From Panaeolus papilionaceus (Eukaryota; Basidiomycota; Agaricomycetes; Agaricales): 64,000 nucleotides of DNA. The translations under genes and the position numbers were made by a program. Under the pieces are notes generated by a model, which worked only from the letters and a program-made list of their open reading frames with translations, had not been told where the DNA came from and made no database searches. Positions 1 to 10,194 of this stretch are shown in pieces. The stretch is from NCBI GenBank assembly GCA_015501605.1, contig JADNRZ010000033.1, positions 276,824 through 340,823 of the forward strand, in the 5' to 3' direction. Each line of letters starts with the position of its first letter. The first letter of the stretch is position 1.

Positions 1-2718
1 TTGGGACAGAGTAGTGCCATGGTTGGATTATTGTCGGTCCGATTAGGTGGAACCACAGAATCAAGGCCAATGTGTGGACGGAACTTTGTGTACAATGTCG
101 ATGTGATGACTGTGCCACTGGCAGAGAAGTCCTCGAGGAGCTCCCAGAGCCATGGGCGTTGAATATCGAGTGCCACATCAAGCTCATCGGTAGGGTTATT
201 GTGTCTATACCCTCTCAAGAGTGTCTGCTGTGGTTTAAAGCAATCACATTAGAAACAATTCACACCCATTCGATGTGATATATACTCCCTAGATCATTAG
301 ATATCTTTTTGAAGGACTCAGCAAGACAGCCTTTTGCAAGTCCCTCAGTAAGAAGATTGACCACTCTTGCTCTGGTAGTGAAAATATCTGCGACCTCCTG
401 GGGGGAAAGTGGAGGGTGGAGCTGCTCCGCCAGATGCTGCACATTAGCCATGGTGGTGATGTGGTATAAAATCGATTGGGTCCATTTTGCAAGCTGAGAT
501 AGAATAAATATAAGTCCATTAGACGAATACAAGGCCAGGTATCATTACTTCGTGGCTTGACTTGAGCATCTTGTGCATCTGTCAACATGCAGGTATCCTT
601 CTGGTTAAAAAAATAGGAGGCACTCAGACTCATAATGTTCCTCCGGATTAATTCCACACAGGTTTAGGACCCGCTGCACTGTGGGCCCAGGAACGACGGA
701 AAAACCTCCACTGAATGCATGAGGTTATTCTGTCCTCGAGGGAGGATATTTCCACAATATATGTAGAAATATAAAAGGAAGACAAGGGGTGGATTAACCG
801 CCTTTTAGTTAAGGTATTTCTGCACGATTTTGGGTTAGGAAATGTGTTAGGAATTACTGTATGTATGTCTCACTTAACAAGTGGAGGTTTTTCCTCCAGG
901 TATTATCAAAAAACGACCTTTTTTTCAGCGGTTTTTCCTTCGGTGAGGTATTTCCTTCCCCACAGAATAATTGTCAATTAAATAACTTTCATTTCTTGGT
1001 TTTTTTGGCTATGGAATTTCACACCAATTGTAAAAGATATTTGTAAAAAATTATTTATTCCAGTCAAATACTACAAATCTATAACACATGATATATACTC
1101 TACATAAAACTGCATCTATAAGAGCTAATATGAATTAAGGAAGATGTGGATACACCAGCACTAGCTGGTGAGTTGGCAGAGGGTGAGATGTAGTAGGCAG
1201 GTGCTGTGTTTTGTTGGGATACAGGTGGAGAAGTCAAGTGTGAATCTGAAGAGGACATAATTAGTGTGAATCAGATGGATAGAGATATAGTGACATACTT
1301 CAAGCTTTCAAATTGAGCTCCAGATTGTTGCTGTCCGTGGTATGTAGAGGTAGTCAAGATGGTCAGACTCACCAATCAAGGGGATAGAGTGTGAGAGTGG
1401 GTTATAGGGAGAATGGTTGTGGTACAAGCCAAAGCGACATGATGCTGGAAATAATTACCTTGTTCGAATATAAACCATCTGCATGTGATGCCATAATGGA
1501 GGCTCTCAAAAACTCTTAAGTCCAATTTTGAATTTGAACTCAACAACAAGCCATCGAAAACCTCCACCTTCTGTTCGTAAATATCTGTCCTTTCCATATA
1601 TGTAATGTCCCCTTCGAATATGACTTTATCTCTGCTACATAGCTCAATATGGTGCAGGCGGTTTAGTCTCATGCTAAGGTAATTCACACCCAAATGCAAG
1701 TCATTTTTCCTTAGGTGGTGGAAATTACCCGAATTAATGGGCGTATATAACCTACAAAAATTCCTACTGGTAGGTTTAACCGTAATTTATGGGCCTACAG
1801 TGCTGACAAACCCGGCGGGTTTGCAGGTAGGGGTGGGTCAGGGTACGGGTTGGGGTAGGGCTCCCTCAACCTGGTGCAAAACCCGTACCCTTGAGCGCGG
1901 TATGGGTTTGTAGTTTCCTTTTCTGGAAGCGTGCACCTCAGCCAGTTCTGGCCAATTTGAGCCGTAATTCTTCTCGTTCGTGTTGCTTGTCTTATTTCTT
2001 AGAGTAATTCATTCTATGTAAGGCTCATTGACATATAATTCGCTCTATTCACGAGTTTTTATGTGTAATATAACAATAAAAAGCGAAATGAGTCTGTAAT
2101 TGTAGTCATTATTGTCAAATGGAATAGCTTGGTAATACTTCGAGAGATATACGGCGTGTATCACAAGCAATTTACGACACTATGCAATTTTATTTCGCCA
2201 GGTGATAGCCACACATTTGAGCTACGGAACCTACTTCAGAACACGCAAATCAAACGACGCTTCACAGAGTTATTGACAATTCTATAGGAATTCATCACCC
2301 TCTCTTTAAACCCCTCTGTCGCGACAACAATGGGTTTTGCAATGGTACCACATTATGAAAATGGTAGTGTCAGTGCATACCTACAGAACGAGGGTAAAAT
2401 CATGAATATCGGTGCAATATATCACTAGATATAAGGAAAGGCGAAAACCTGCCCTCTTGCTGGGCAGGTTTTCTGGGGTACAGGTTGGGGTAGCCCGCTG
2501 GCTACCCGCAGGTTACCCGTGTCCATCACTACCAGTGGTAGTAGTACTACACCTACTCTGTCTTTACAGTTCACGTGTACATCTACACCGCCTTATCCGT
2601 TAGAAACCCTGTTCTAGCTCTCGCTTTCGACTGGACCTCCATTGTCCAATACACGCATATACATAGATGTTGACTGACTATATGCTCCGTCATCATCAAC
2701 ACATAGGTAAGTCACACT
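1..2718. other. Region without a supported gene
   Basis: No gene could be supported here. Two minus-strand stretches read somewhat like protein: one near 260-657, where two overlapping frames are open, and one of 107 codons at 1376-1699. Neither has a recognisable domain or clear splice partners. GC-rich runs built on ACCCG and GGGTA lie near 1795-1900 and 2455-2520. The stretch is probably decayed repeat sequence. Confidence 0.4.
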
Positions 2719-5242
2719 GTATTGACTGAGTGGTGCTATGGACTCAGTACAGTGTATTGACTGAGTGTGGTCCATGGACTGCCGTGGATTTCCTTCATTT
2801 GTAGTGTAGTGTATTAATAGTTTAATCATTAGATCTAATGTAATGAATTTAACTTTTGTAGTAGTGACTGGGGTGACTGGGAGGGGAGTATAGGTAGAAT
2901 TCCGGGGGTGGGTGGGTATGGATAGTAGGGTGAGCAGGTACTAGGTGGTACTGGTAGGGTAAATGTGATTCCGGGGGAGTGGTAGGGAATATAAATATAT
3001 GACCAGGTATGCCAGTGGGTTTAATTCTGGGGGTGGTGGTATTGACTGGGGGTGGGTGGGTATGGATAGTAGTAGGGTGAGCAGGTAGGTGGTACCATGG
3101 TAGGGTAAATGTGATTCCGGGGAGAGTGGTAGGGAATATAAATATGACCAGGTGAGGGTGTAGATGGAATTTCCGGGGGTGATGATGGTGAGTGGGTTGG
3201 GTAACCATGCAGGGGGTAAATGAGTGGGTGGTAGGTACAGTGGGGAAATAAGAATGGTTGGGGGGATATGCATGTGTAGTAAAATTCCGGGGGTGCATAA
3301 TTTATGGAAAAAAAAAAAAGTGTGTTTCCAGGGGTGACTATCAGAATTTTGTTTTGCCAAAAGTGGTTTCCTAGGGTGGATGCATAATTCAAGGGAAGAA
3401 TTCACCCGCGGGTGGTTCCGGGAGTATGTGAATTAATTCTTGAATTTCTTATTTTTCCGCGGGACCATATGGCAACCTTGTACATAAGTAATGGCCCGCA
3501 GGTGGTTCAAGCTTCATGTTGGCTAATTCTGTAAACCCGCGGGACAGAAAACAAAAATGAAAAATATTAATGTGCCTAGCTTCCGAGGGAATTGTGTATG
3601 AGATGGTGTCTTATTGACAAATTATAACCCGAGGGTGTTGTAAATGTTGTTAGCAAATAAGCAAAAGTAATTAACTCCTGCGGGTTGGGAAATAATTTTC
3701 TGATTAAATTCTGACCCGGTACCATGTACCTGCGGGTATTCCGCTCGAAACAAGTCCCAAATCATTAAAAACGGCTGTCATTTAGCTGAGATATCCATGT
3801 TTTGAGGATATTATGCTCAATTCCGGACCGTTTTGGGCGCTCCGGGGCTTGTTTTGAAGCCCGTGGGAACACCAGCATACAACCGGAAACATATCGGACT
3901 GTTTACTTCGTCCACCCCCGGGTGGAAAAGCAATATTGATTGAGGAAAAGGCAGAAATCACTCATACCTGCAGGTACACTACATCATAAGGATATTTCTG
4001 GCAATACAGAGCACTCAAATAATGCTGAGGTTCTAAACTTTAGACTTGAATCATGTTCTACAGGTTTTATTCACAATAAAGTTCCAGAATACACCTGGCA
4101 GACAACACAAGCCCCGGAGCGCCCAAAACGGTCCGGAATTGAGCATAATATCCTCAAAACATGGATATCTCAGCTAAATGACAGCCGTTTTTAATGATTT
4201 GGGACTTGTTTCGAGCGGAATACCCGCAGGTACATGGTACCGGGTCAGAATTTAATCAGAAAATTATTTCCCAACCCGCAGGAGTTAATTACTTTTGCTT
4301 ATTTGCTAACAACATTTACAACACCCTCGGGTTATAATTTGTCAATAAGACACCATCTCATACACAATTCCCTCGGAAGCTAGGCACATTAATATTTTTC
4401 ATTTTTGTTTTCTGTCCCGCGGGTTTACAGAATTAGCCAACATGAAGCTTGAACCACCTGCGGGCCATTACTTATGTACAAGGTTGCCATATGGTCCCGC
4501 GGAAAAATAAGAAATTCAAGAATTAATTCACATACTCCCGGAACCACCCGCGGGTGAATTCTTCCCTTGAATTATGCATCCACCCTAGGAAACCACTTTT
4601 GGCAAAACAAAATTCTGATAGTCACCCCTGGAAACACACTTTTTTTTTTTTCCATAAATTATGCACCCCCGGAATTTTACTACACATGCATATCCCCCCA
4701 ACCATTCTTATTTCCCCACTGTACCTACCACCCACTCATTTACCCCCTGCATGGTTACCCAACCCACTCACCATCATCACCCCCGGAAATTCCATCTACA
4801 CCCTCACCTGGTCATATTTATATTCCCTACCACTCTCCCCGGAATCACATTTACCCTACCATGGTACCACCTACCTGCTCACCCTACTACTATCCATACC
4901 CACCCACCCCCAGTCAATACCACCACCCCCAGAATTAAACCCACTGGCATACCTGGTCATATATTTATATTCCCTACCACTCCCCCCGGAATCACATTTA
5001 CCCTACCAGTACCACCTAGTACCTGCTCACCCTACTATCCATACCCACCCACCCCCGGAATTCTACCTATACTCCCCTCCCAGTCACCCCAGTCACTACT
5101 ACAAAAGTTAAATTCATTACATTAGATCTAATGATTAAACTATTAATACACTACACTACAAATGAAGGAAATCCACGGCAGTCCATGGACCACACTCAGT
5201 CAATACACTGTACTGAGTCCATAGCACCACTCAGTCAATACA
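2719..5242. repeat. Large palindrome 1 (inverted repeat, ~1.13 kb arms, 254-nt spacer)
   Basis: Positions 2719-3852 and 4107-5242 are near-identical reverse complements. One clear difference is an extra C near 4985. The spacer is 3853-4106. The arms carry a degenerate short GC-rich palindrome (cores such as CCCGCGGG, TTCCGGGGG, CCTAGG) about every 40-55 bp along the inner two thirds, for example near 3283, 3328, 3368, 3404, 3456, 3496, 3533, 3578, 3627 and 3678. Long proline- and histidine-rich open frames cross the arms, but they follow the repeated CCCCGGAA sequence and look non-coding. No target duplication was found at the outer ends. It may be a non-autonomous foldback DNA transposon or an inverted duplication. 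Confidence 0.85.
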
Positions 5243-5271
5243 TTGCAACTTCCCTACCTGTTATTACTCAA

Positions 5272-5411
5272 TTACGGTGTTCAAGAGACGCCAGGTTAAC
5301 TCGACATTTCGCTTCAGCTCCCGAACTTCTTCGGTTCCCTGTCAGCTCCCATGCAACCTCATTTACCTCCCTCTCACGCCCCTATCTGCCATTGTCATAT
5401 CAATAAATGTC
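5272..5411 (+). repeat. Relic of the 58.5 kb MITE family (one arm)
   Basis: This stretch matches the left arm of the MITE at 58525-58802: a TTACGGTGTTC start, then AACTCGACATTTCGCTT, CTCCCGAACTT and GGCTCCCATG-like blocks in the same order and spacing, ending near a TCAATAAATG block. Many substitutions are present and the opposite arm is absent, so it is an old half copy lying just beyond palindrome 1. Confidence 0.6.
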
Positions 5412-5539
5412 GCTCCTACCCAACCACAACCCAGACCAGCAGGCAATGTAAGGCTTTTTACGTAGAAAGAAGGTGTTTATTCACAATAAGAGCATATTTT
5501 AAGCCCAAATCTTAAACAATACCTGGTTTACAACGAATA

Positions 5540-6310
5540 CAAGCCTCTTGCCACCACTGTATGTCATATTTCGCGTTCGTATTTCGCGTTCGTTGTCATT
5601 TGGTACCCGTGTGCATTTTCTTCAGCATTTATTTTCGTTATTTTTGTCATCTTCGTCCTCTGTCTTTGTCTCTTTCACCTCACACTCATTTTCTCTTCTC
5701 ATCTTCTGATCTCTCTCACATATCGACCCCCCGAACTCGGACTAGGACTATGTGTCTCACTTTCACTTCCCTTTCCATCCAACCACCTCATCTCTTTGTC
5801 ATCCCTTCACCCTCACTCACCTTTCACCCAAATATCCTCACATGCACATCAGCACAAATCATAGAAACGCTGGGTGGGAACACTTCATCAGCGCGCAACA
5901 GTGGGGTGTCAAATAGAAACCAAACAAGAACAAAAATGGAATGTGGGTGGAGCACTGAGGGTGATGGTGATGGTGCCAGGTGAGTGAAGTGAAGACAAGT
6001 GTGCTTGTTTGCAAGATCATGGGGTGGGGCTGAGATACGTGTATACGAAGCTGGGAACGACTAGAACTGAGGAAAACTGTCGACGACAGCGACACTGGGT
6101 GGCTTGCAGTGATACAAACAGAACGTGCAACTGACTGAGACGAACACCAACGATGGCGGCGACTGAGTACAATAACCAACGATGGTGGCTACGTAGGACA
6201 GCCGGAAGACGACTTATATATGCTGAAACTGAACCAGATGCGGCTGGCAACGCTGCGACTGGTGAGACGAGATGGTGTAAAGTTTATATATGTTCTACCA
6301 CACGAGCTAT
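5540..6310. repeat. Dispersed repeat family R1, copy 1
   Basis: Two blocks recur elsewhere in the window. Block one (about 5540-5860) matches 44010-44340: a tract of CGTTTTCGTC-like pyrimidine-rich repeats, then CACATATCGACCCC and a CACTCACCTTT segment. Block two (about 5990-6250, read on the minus strand) matches 17890-18080 on the plus strand, sharing GTCGCCGCC and TTCGTCTCAGT-like strings. Open frames of about 140 codons here are low-complexity Ser/Phe/His readings, not genes. The family is unidentified. Confidence 0.5.
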
Positions 6311-6744
6311 CTAAAAACAGGAAGGACAGTTAAAATGACAACAAATGAATAAAAGTGAGAATGGGATATACTATGAAGCGCATAAGATACAGGATTGGGT
6401 CTTGGAGCTTTGGAGGATGCCATGGCGTGGGCACGTGCATGATGGGTTGGGGAAACTGTCCGAAAACGCAAAAAAGGAGGTAAGCGGGCGCATGGCTCAT
6501 CAAGAAGTTACTCATAAAAAAAATCAAATCGTGGCTGATCAGGCAGCGGCGCGTTGATGTAAGGAGAAAAGGGGAGAGAAAGGAGGAAAAATGACGAAAA
6601 CAGGGGCTGCAATCGCTCCAAGGTCAAATGAACAAGGTAGTATGTGTGATAGACGCCCGATCACGAATCCCTATTTAAGTGAGACTCGAGTGGCCTTTCT
6701 GATAGAGCAGAGCTTTCTCAATAGATCACGATGTCGGAAACCCG
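6311..6744. other. Left flank of the Gypsy insertion, no gene seen
   Basis: No gene was recognised. The last five bases (6740-6744, ACCCG) are the left target-site duplication of the Gypsy element. Confidence 0.6.
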
Positions 6745-7107
6745 TGTGACGTTTCGTGCTCACGGTGGCGAAGGCGACGTTGAGGTTAAAACGGCACACG
6801 GGAATTGGGGTAGCTCAAATGCACGCGATAAAATACAGTTTAACGCAATGGATTCAAACTGAGGACGATGAGTCCTCTTACTCGACTATTTATACGCTAA
6901 AATAAGGTTTAAGAACAAATACTATAAAACTACCAAGGAGTAAGCGAAGTTAAAGATAAACAAATAAAGGAGGTTGGTAGTCTACAAAGGGGTCTGATGA
7001 AAGATAAGATAAGAATGGGATAGGGGTTTTGTGAGGCTTTTCTGACTGATAATACTAAGGGAAGAAATGACGAAGAAGTGAAATGAAAATAAAATCGAAC
7101 CGTTACA
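6745..7107 (-). repeat. 3' LTR of the Gypsy element
   Basis: A 363-bp terminal repeat with no difference seen from 16670-17032. Read on the minus strand it starts TGTAACGG and ends CGTCACA. It contains a TATAAATAG box and, just downstream, a perfect GAGGAC/GTCCTC hairpin. Confidence 0.95.
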
Positions 7108-7155
7108 CACGCCCTCCTGCCATTCTGCAGGAATGGTAAAGGCTAGTCTTGGAGC

Positions 7156-8154
7156 TCAAGCCATAGAGACGTCTCCAGTCCCATCGATGACTTCATCCGT
7201 AGCGCGTTGCTTCTCCTTAGCGCGAGAGGCACGTCCTCGAGTGGCGGAGGTTTTGCCGCTAGATACGACATCTGCGTAGGATGCAGATGTAGCGTTGTTG
7301 GTTGTAGTAGCGACGTTGGTGACAGTTGGAACAACGCCGGGGGTGGCTGGAGTGGCACTAGGTTGGAGGTGGTCGGACGGAGGCGGAACATAGGTGTAAG
7401 AGCCGCTGCCAGAAGACGAGCCCGATGCTGAGGATTCGGATTCCCGGGGGGGTTTGTACTGATACGGGACGTGGGTAGGCGTGTCGTGAACGTGGTAGCC
7501 TTCGAGATCGGGGTCGTATACAGACTGGCTTTGGTGGTGGTAGTTGGGCGGTGCTCCAAACATGTTTGGTGGGCCACCGAAGTGACCGACGTGGCCGTAG
7601 GTAGCCTCCGTGTGATCCCAGAGCAGGTTAGTGACGAGCTTCCTTCGAATAGGGTTGTGGTCGATGCTCTGAGGGCTGATACCGTTGCCGAGGTGCTCTT
7701 TCTGGATCCCGAAATGGTTCCACTTGGGACGTTCCGCGTCGCGATGTTGGATAACAGAGGTAGCGCGCTCAATGATGCAGAAGCGGATAGGAGAGCCGAA
7801 CTCTTCTGCACCCTTATTGAACCAGGTGGCAAACACTTCGTACGAGAGGGGGATATACTTGGGTATGTTGTTGGTGCGGAGGACATCGTTGGCCTGGCAG
7901 ATCTCGTGAACTTCAGCGGCAGTCGTCAGACGAGCAGTGGTGAGTTGTCCTGGGATTCGCTTTTCCTGGTTGAGGACGAATAGCGGTCCGGATATCTTTT
8001 GGAGGTAGGGATGAGCGAATGCCGGGATGTTGTAGGGTTCCTTTTCGTAGACAGAAGGTGCACGAGGGCCGCGAGGCGAGATGGGAGGAGGTCGTTGGCC
8101 GTATGGATGATGATTTTGCCCAAATGAGCGTCCAGGGGAGCGGAATGGAGCCAT
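7156..8154 (-). CDS. Extra ORF downstream of integrase in the Gypsy element (332 aa)
   Basis: An intact 332-codon ORF lies between the integrase and the 3' LTR, where some retroelements carry env-like or accessory genes. It starts with a Met followed by a Gly/Pro/Arg-rich tail, has a more ordered middle (about residues 35-200), then a long disordered Ser/Pro/Thr-rich part and a basic patch with ATRGRASRAKEKQR near the C-terminus. I see no signal peptide, membrane segment, zinc knuckle or protease motif, so it does not look like an envelope protein. It does not resemble the gag of this element by eye. The function is unknown. A role in nucleic-acid binding would fit the basic end, but that is inference. 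Confidence 0.75.
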   Translation of the reverse strand: MAPFRSPGRSFGQNHHPYGQRPPPISPRGPRAPSVYEKEPYNIPAFAHPYLQKISGPLFVLNQEKRIPGQLTTARLTTAAEVHEICQANDVLRTNNIPKYIPLSYEVFATWFNKGAEEFGSPIRFCIIERATSVIQHRDAERPKWNHFGIQKEHLGNGISPQSIDHNPIRRKLVTNLLWDHTEATYGHVGHFGGPPNMFGAPPNYHHQSQSVYDPDLEGYHVHDTPTHVPYQYKPPRESESSASGSSSGSGSYTYVPPPSDHLQPSATPATPGVVPTVTNVATTTNNATSASYADVVSSGKTSATRGRASRAKEKQRATDEVIDGTGDVSMA

Positions 8155-8436
8155 GGTTTAGACGGTAAGCAGAAGGCGACGATGGCAGTGTGTTGGCAGA
8201 GAAGGTGAGCAGTAGGGAATCGATTGTGAGGTGAAGAGACGGGTATTTATGCTAAAAAGTTCGAAGCAAGTATCATATGAAAAATAATAAAATCGGGATG
8301 TTGGTATGAAGAAAATTGTGTAATCTATCTAATAAAGGAAAAGAAAGGAAAGAAAGAACGAAAGAGGAGAAGGGGTTGGGGGTAGTAGGAGAGGGAAGGA
8401 GAGGAGGGGGGGAGTGATCAGGTGGTGTTGCGATCG

Positions 8437-10194
8437 CTAAGATGCAACCACCTGCGCGTCATCGGAAGGTCCGACGCTTGTTCCTCTCCGGAGGTCCGAT
8501 ATCTCGGATATTCCAAGAGCTTCAAAATAAGCTTTTAGGCATGGTAAGTGTGACACCTCGTGGTATGATAACCAAGTGGCATCACCAGCCTTCCAACGCA
8601 CCTTGAAGGTGGAATCTTCTCCGGATCCTTGGTGTGATTCAATTCGTTCAACGGCCCATTCGTTTTCACTTAGTTCTTCATCATTCTTGGCATGGGCCAT
8701 GATTTGTCGGAAATTTCGGCCAGGGAAGAGTCGATCGTCATTGGGTACATGGACTCTAAGTAGAGACGCATGGAATACGTTGTGAACACCACGCTGCTTC
8801 AGTTCAGGTGGCAAATCCAATTTAAACGACTGGTTCCCGAAGTCCTGGGTAATTTGATACGGTCCAATGTATCGAGGGACCATTTTACGGGCTAGTCCCT
8901 TCGGGAATGAAATGTTCTTGGTGGAAAGATACACCAGATCGCCTTTTACGAACGGAGCAGGGCGGCGTTTCCTGTTGGCGTCATATGTTTGTTTCACCCG
9001 TGCTGCAATAATGCTATCGTGAGCTGACATTATAGCCATCTTGCGTTGCAGAGCGAAGTTTCTTACTGCAGGGAACTCTGTATTCGAAGCAGCGTCCCAG
9101 ATCATGGAACGAGGGAGTCGCCCATGGTTCAGGAAGAACGGTGAGAAACCCGTTGAGTCAGAGCGTGCCAGGTTGAGTGCAAACTCAATTGCTGGTAAGC
9201 GCTGCACCCAGTCTGTTTGTTTGTTATTTACAAGTTCTCGTAGCATCTGCACTAATGTGCGGTTGGCTCTTTCAGTTGCGCCATCTGTTTCAGGATGGTA
9301 TGCACTTGACATCTTCAGTTGGGGTCCAATTAATTTGTTTAGGTGAGACCAGAACGTGCTTGTAAATAGCACATCTCGATCCGATACGATCTTTTCAGGT
9401 AAGCCATGCAGTTTGTATACATGTTCGAACATTAACTCAGCTAGTTGCTTTGCCGTGTAGTCTGTTCTCGACGGTATTAGGTGTGTCATTGAGGACAGTA
9501 GGTCGATTACAACTGTAATACTATCAAATGTTCCATCGCGATTACAGGATTCGGGCAAAGGTCCCACAAAATCCACGCCTATAGATTGCCAGGGGTAGTT
9601 GGGGGTCTTCAGGGGATTGAGCAGTCCGTAGGGTCGTTGATTATCAGGCTTGTTGCGTCGGCAGGTGATACATGAGTCGCAGTACGACTGTACATGATTC
9701 ACCAAATCTTTCCAATAGACATGATCTCGTAGATAGCTAACAGTCTTAGCAGCGCCCAGATGAGCCAGTACTGAGTGCGCCTCTCCGATTACAATCTCAT
9801 AGGTGCTTCTATTATTGATGATGCCTTTGGGAATGCATAGCAGTGTCTTCCCTCGGTCGTTGAGGTATAAGAGTCCATTGATTATCTCAAAATTTCTGAA
9901 TTCCTCAGGTTTGTCTAATACTCGTTTGAAAATCGGGTCCTTTTCATATAGCGGCTCAATTGCTTTCATGAATTTTTGACCATCATTACCAAAGTCTGAG
10001 TTCAGTATTTCAACAAGCGACGTGTTTTCACTGTTGTCATTGTCCGCATTTGTAGGTTCTTCATGTCCTGCGTGCTCTGGTTCGTGGTTTATAATACTCC
10101 CGCCCTCCCTTCGTTCCCCAGGGATGACAGGAACGGAGGTTGGAGAGCTATTCTTTTTGTTTTGTGCACGAGCATTACGACCAGAATAGTCCAC
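8437..10194 (-). CDS. Gypsy integrase with chromodomain-like C-terminus
   Basis: This is the third polyprotein section of the Gypsy element, inserting the cDNA into host chromatin. The 585 residues show an H-H-C-C zinc-binding domain (about residues 138-180, ending CDSCITCRRNK), then the DDE core: Asp in GVDFVGPLP, Asp in SDRDVLF, and Glu in the ATERANRTL segment. A GPY/F-type segment (YIGPYQI) follows, then a C-terminal chromodomain-like stretch with VERIESH, FKVRWK and TWLSYHEV. The frame overlaps the end of the RT ORF by about 165 nt and is shifted by -1 from it. It is open upstream of the listed start to about 10250, so it is probably made as part of Pol, not from its own start. Confidence 0.93.
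   Translation of the reverse strand: MDYSGRNARAQNKKNSSPTSVPVIPGERREGGSIINHEPEHAGHEEPTNADNDNSENTSLVEILNSDFGNDGQKFMKAIEPLYEKDPIFKRVLDKPEEFRNFEIINGLLYLNDRGKTLLCIPKGIINNRSTYEIVIGEAHSVLAHLGAAKTVSYLRDHVYWKDLVNHVQSYCDSCITCRRNKPDNQRPYGLLNPLKTPNYPWQSIGVDFVGPLPESCNRDGTFDSITVVIDLLSSMTHLIPSRTDYTAKQLAELMFEHVYKLHGLPEKIVSDRDVLFTSTFWSHLNKLIGPQLKMSSAYHPETDGATERANRTLVQMLRELVNNKQTDWVQRLPAIEFALNLARSDSTGFSPFFLNHGRLPRSMIWDAASNTEFPAVRNFALQRKMAIMSAHDSIIAARVKQTYDANRKRRPAPFVKGDLVYLSTKNISFPKGLARKMVPRYIGPYQITQDFGNQSFKLDLPPELKQRGVHNVFHASLLRVHVPNDDRLFPGRNFRQIMAHAKNDEELSENEWAVERIESHQGSGEDSTFKVRWKAGDATWLSYHEVSHLPCLKAYFEALGISEISDLRRGTSVGPSDDAQVVAS

Noticed and set aside
4554..5125. Long proline/histidine-rich open frames (up to 185 codons) in palindrome 1, mirrored at 2849-3405
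   Set aside because: All three frames are open because the DNA is a repeat of CCCC-GGAAT units. The mirrored copies differ in frame through a one-base change, and there is no domain or codon pattern of a gene.
6859..6882. Hammerhead-like string (GATGAGTCC with GGAC) in the LTR
   Set aside because: Only the stem pairing is present. The catalytic CUGAUGA and GAAA core elements are missing.
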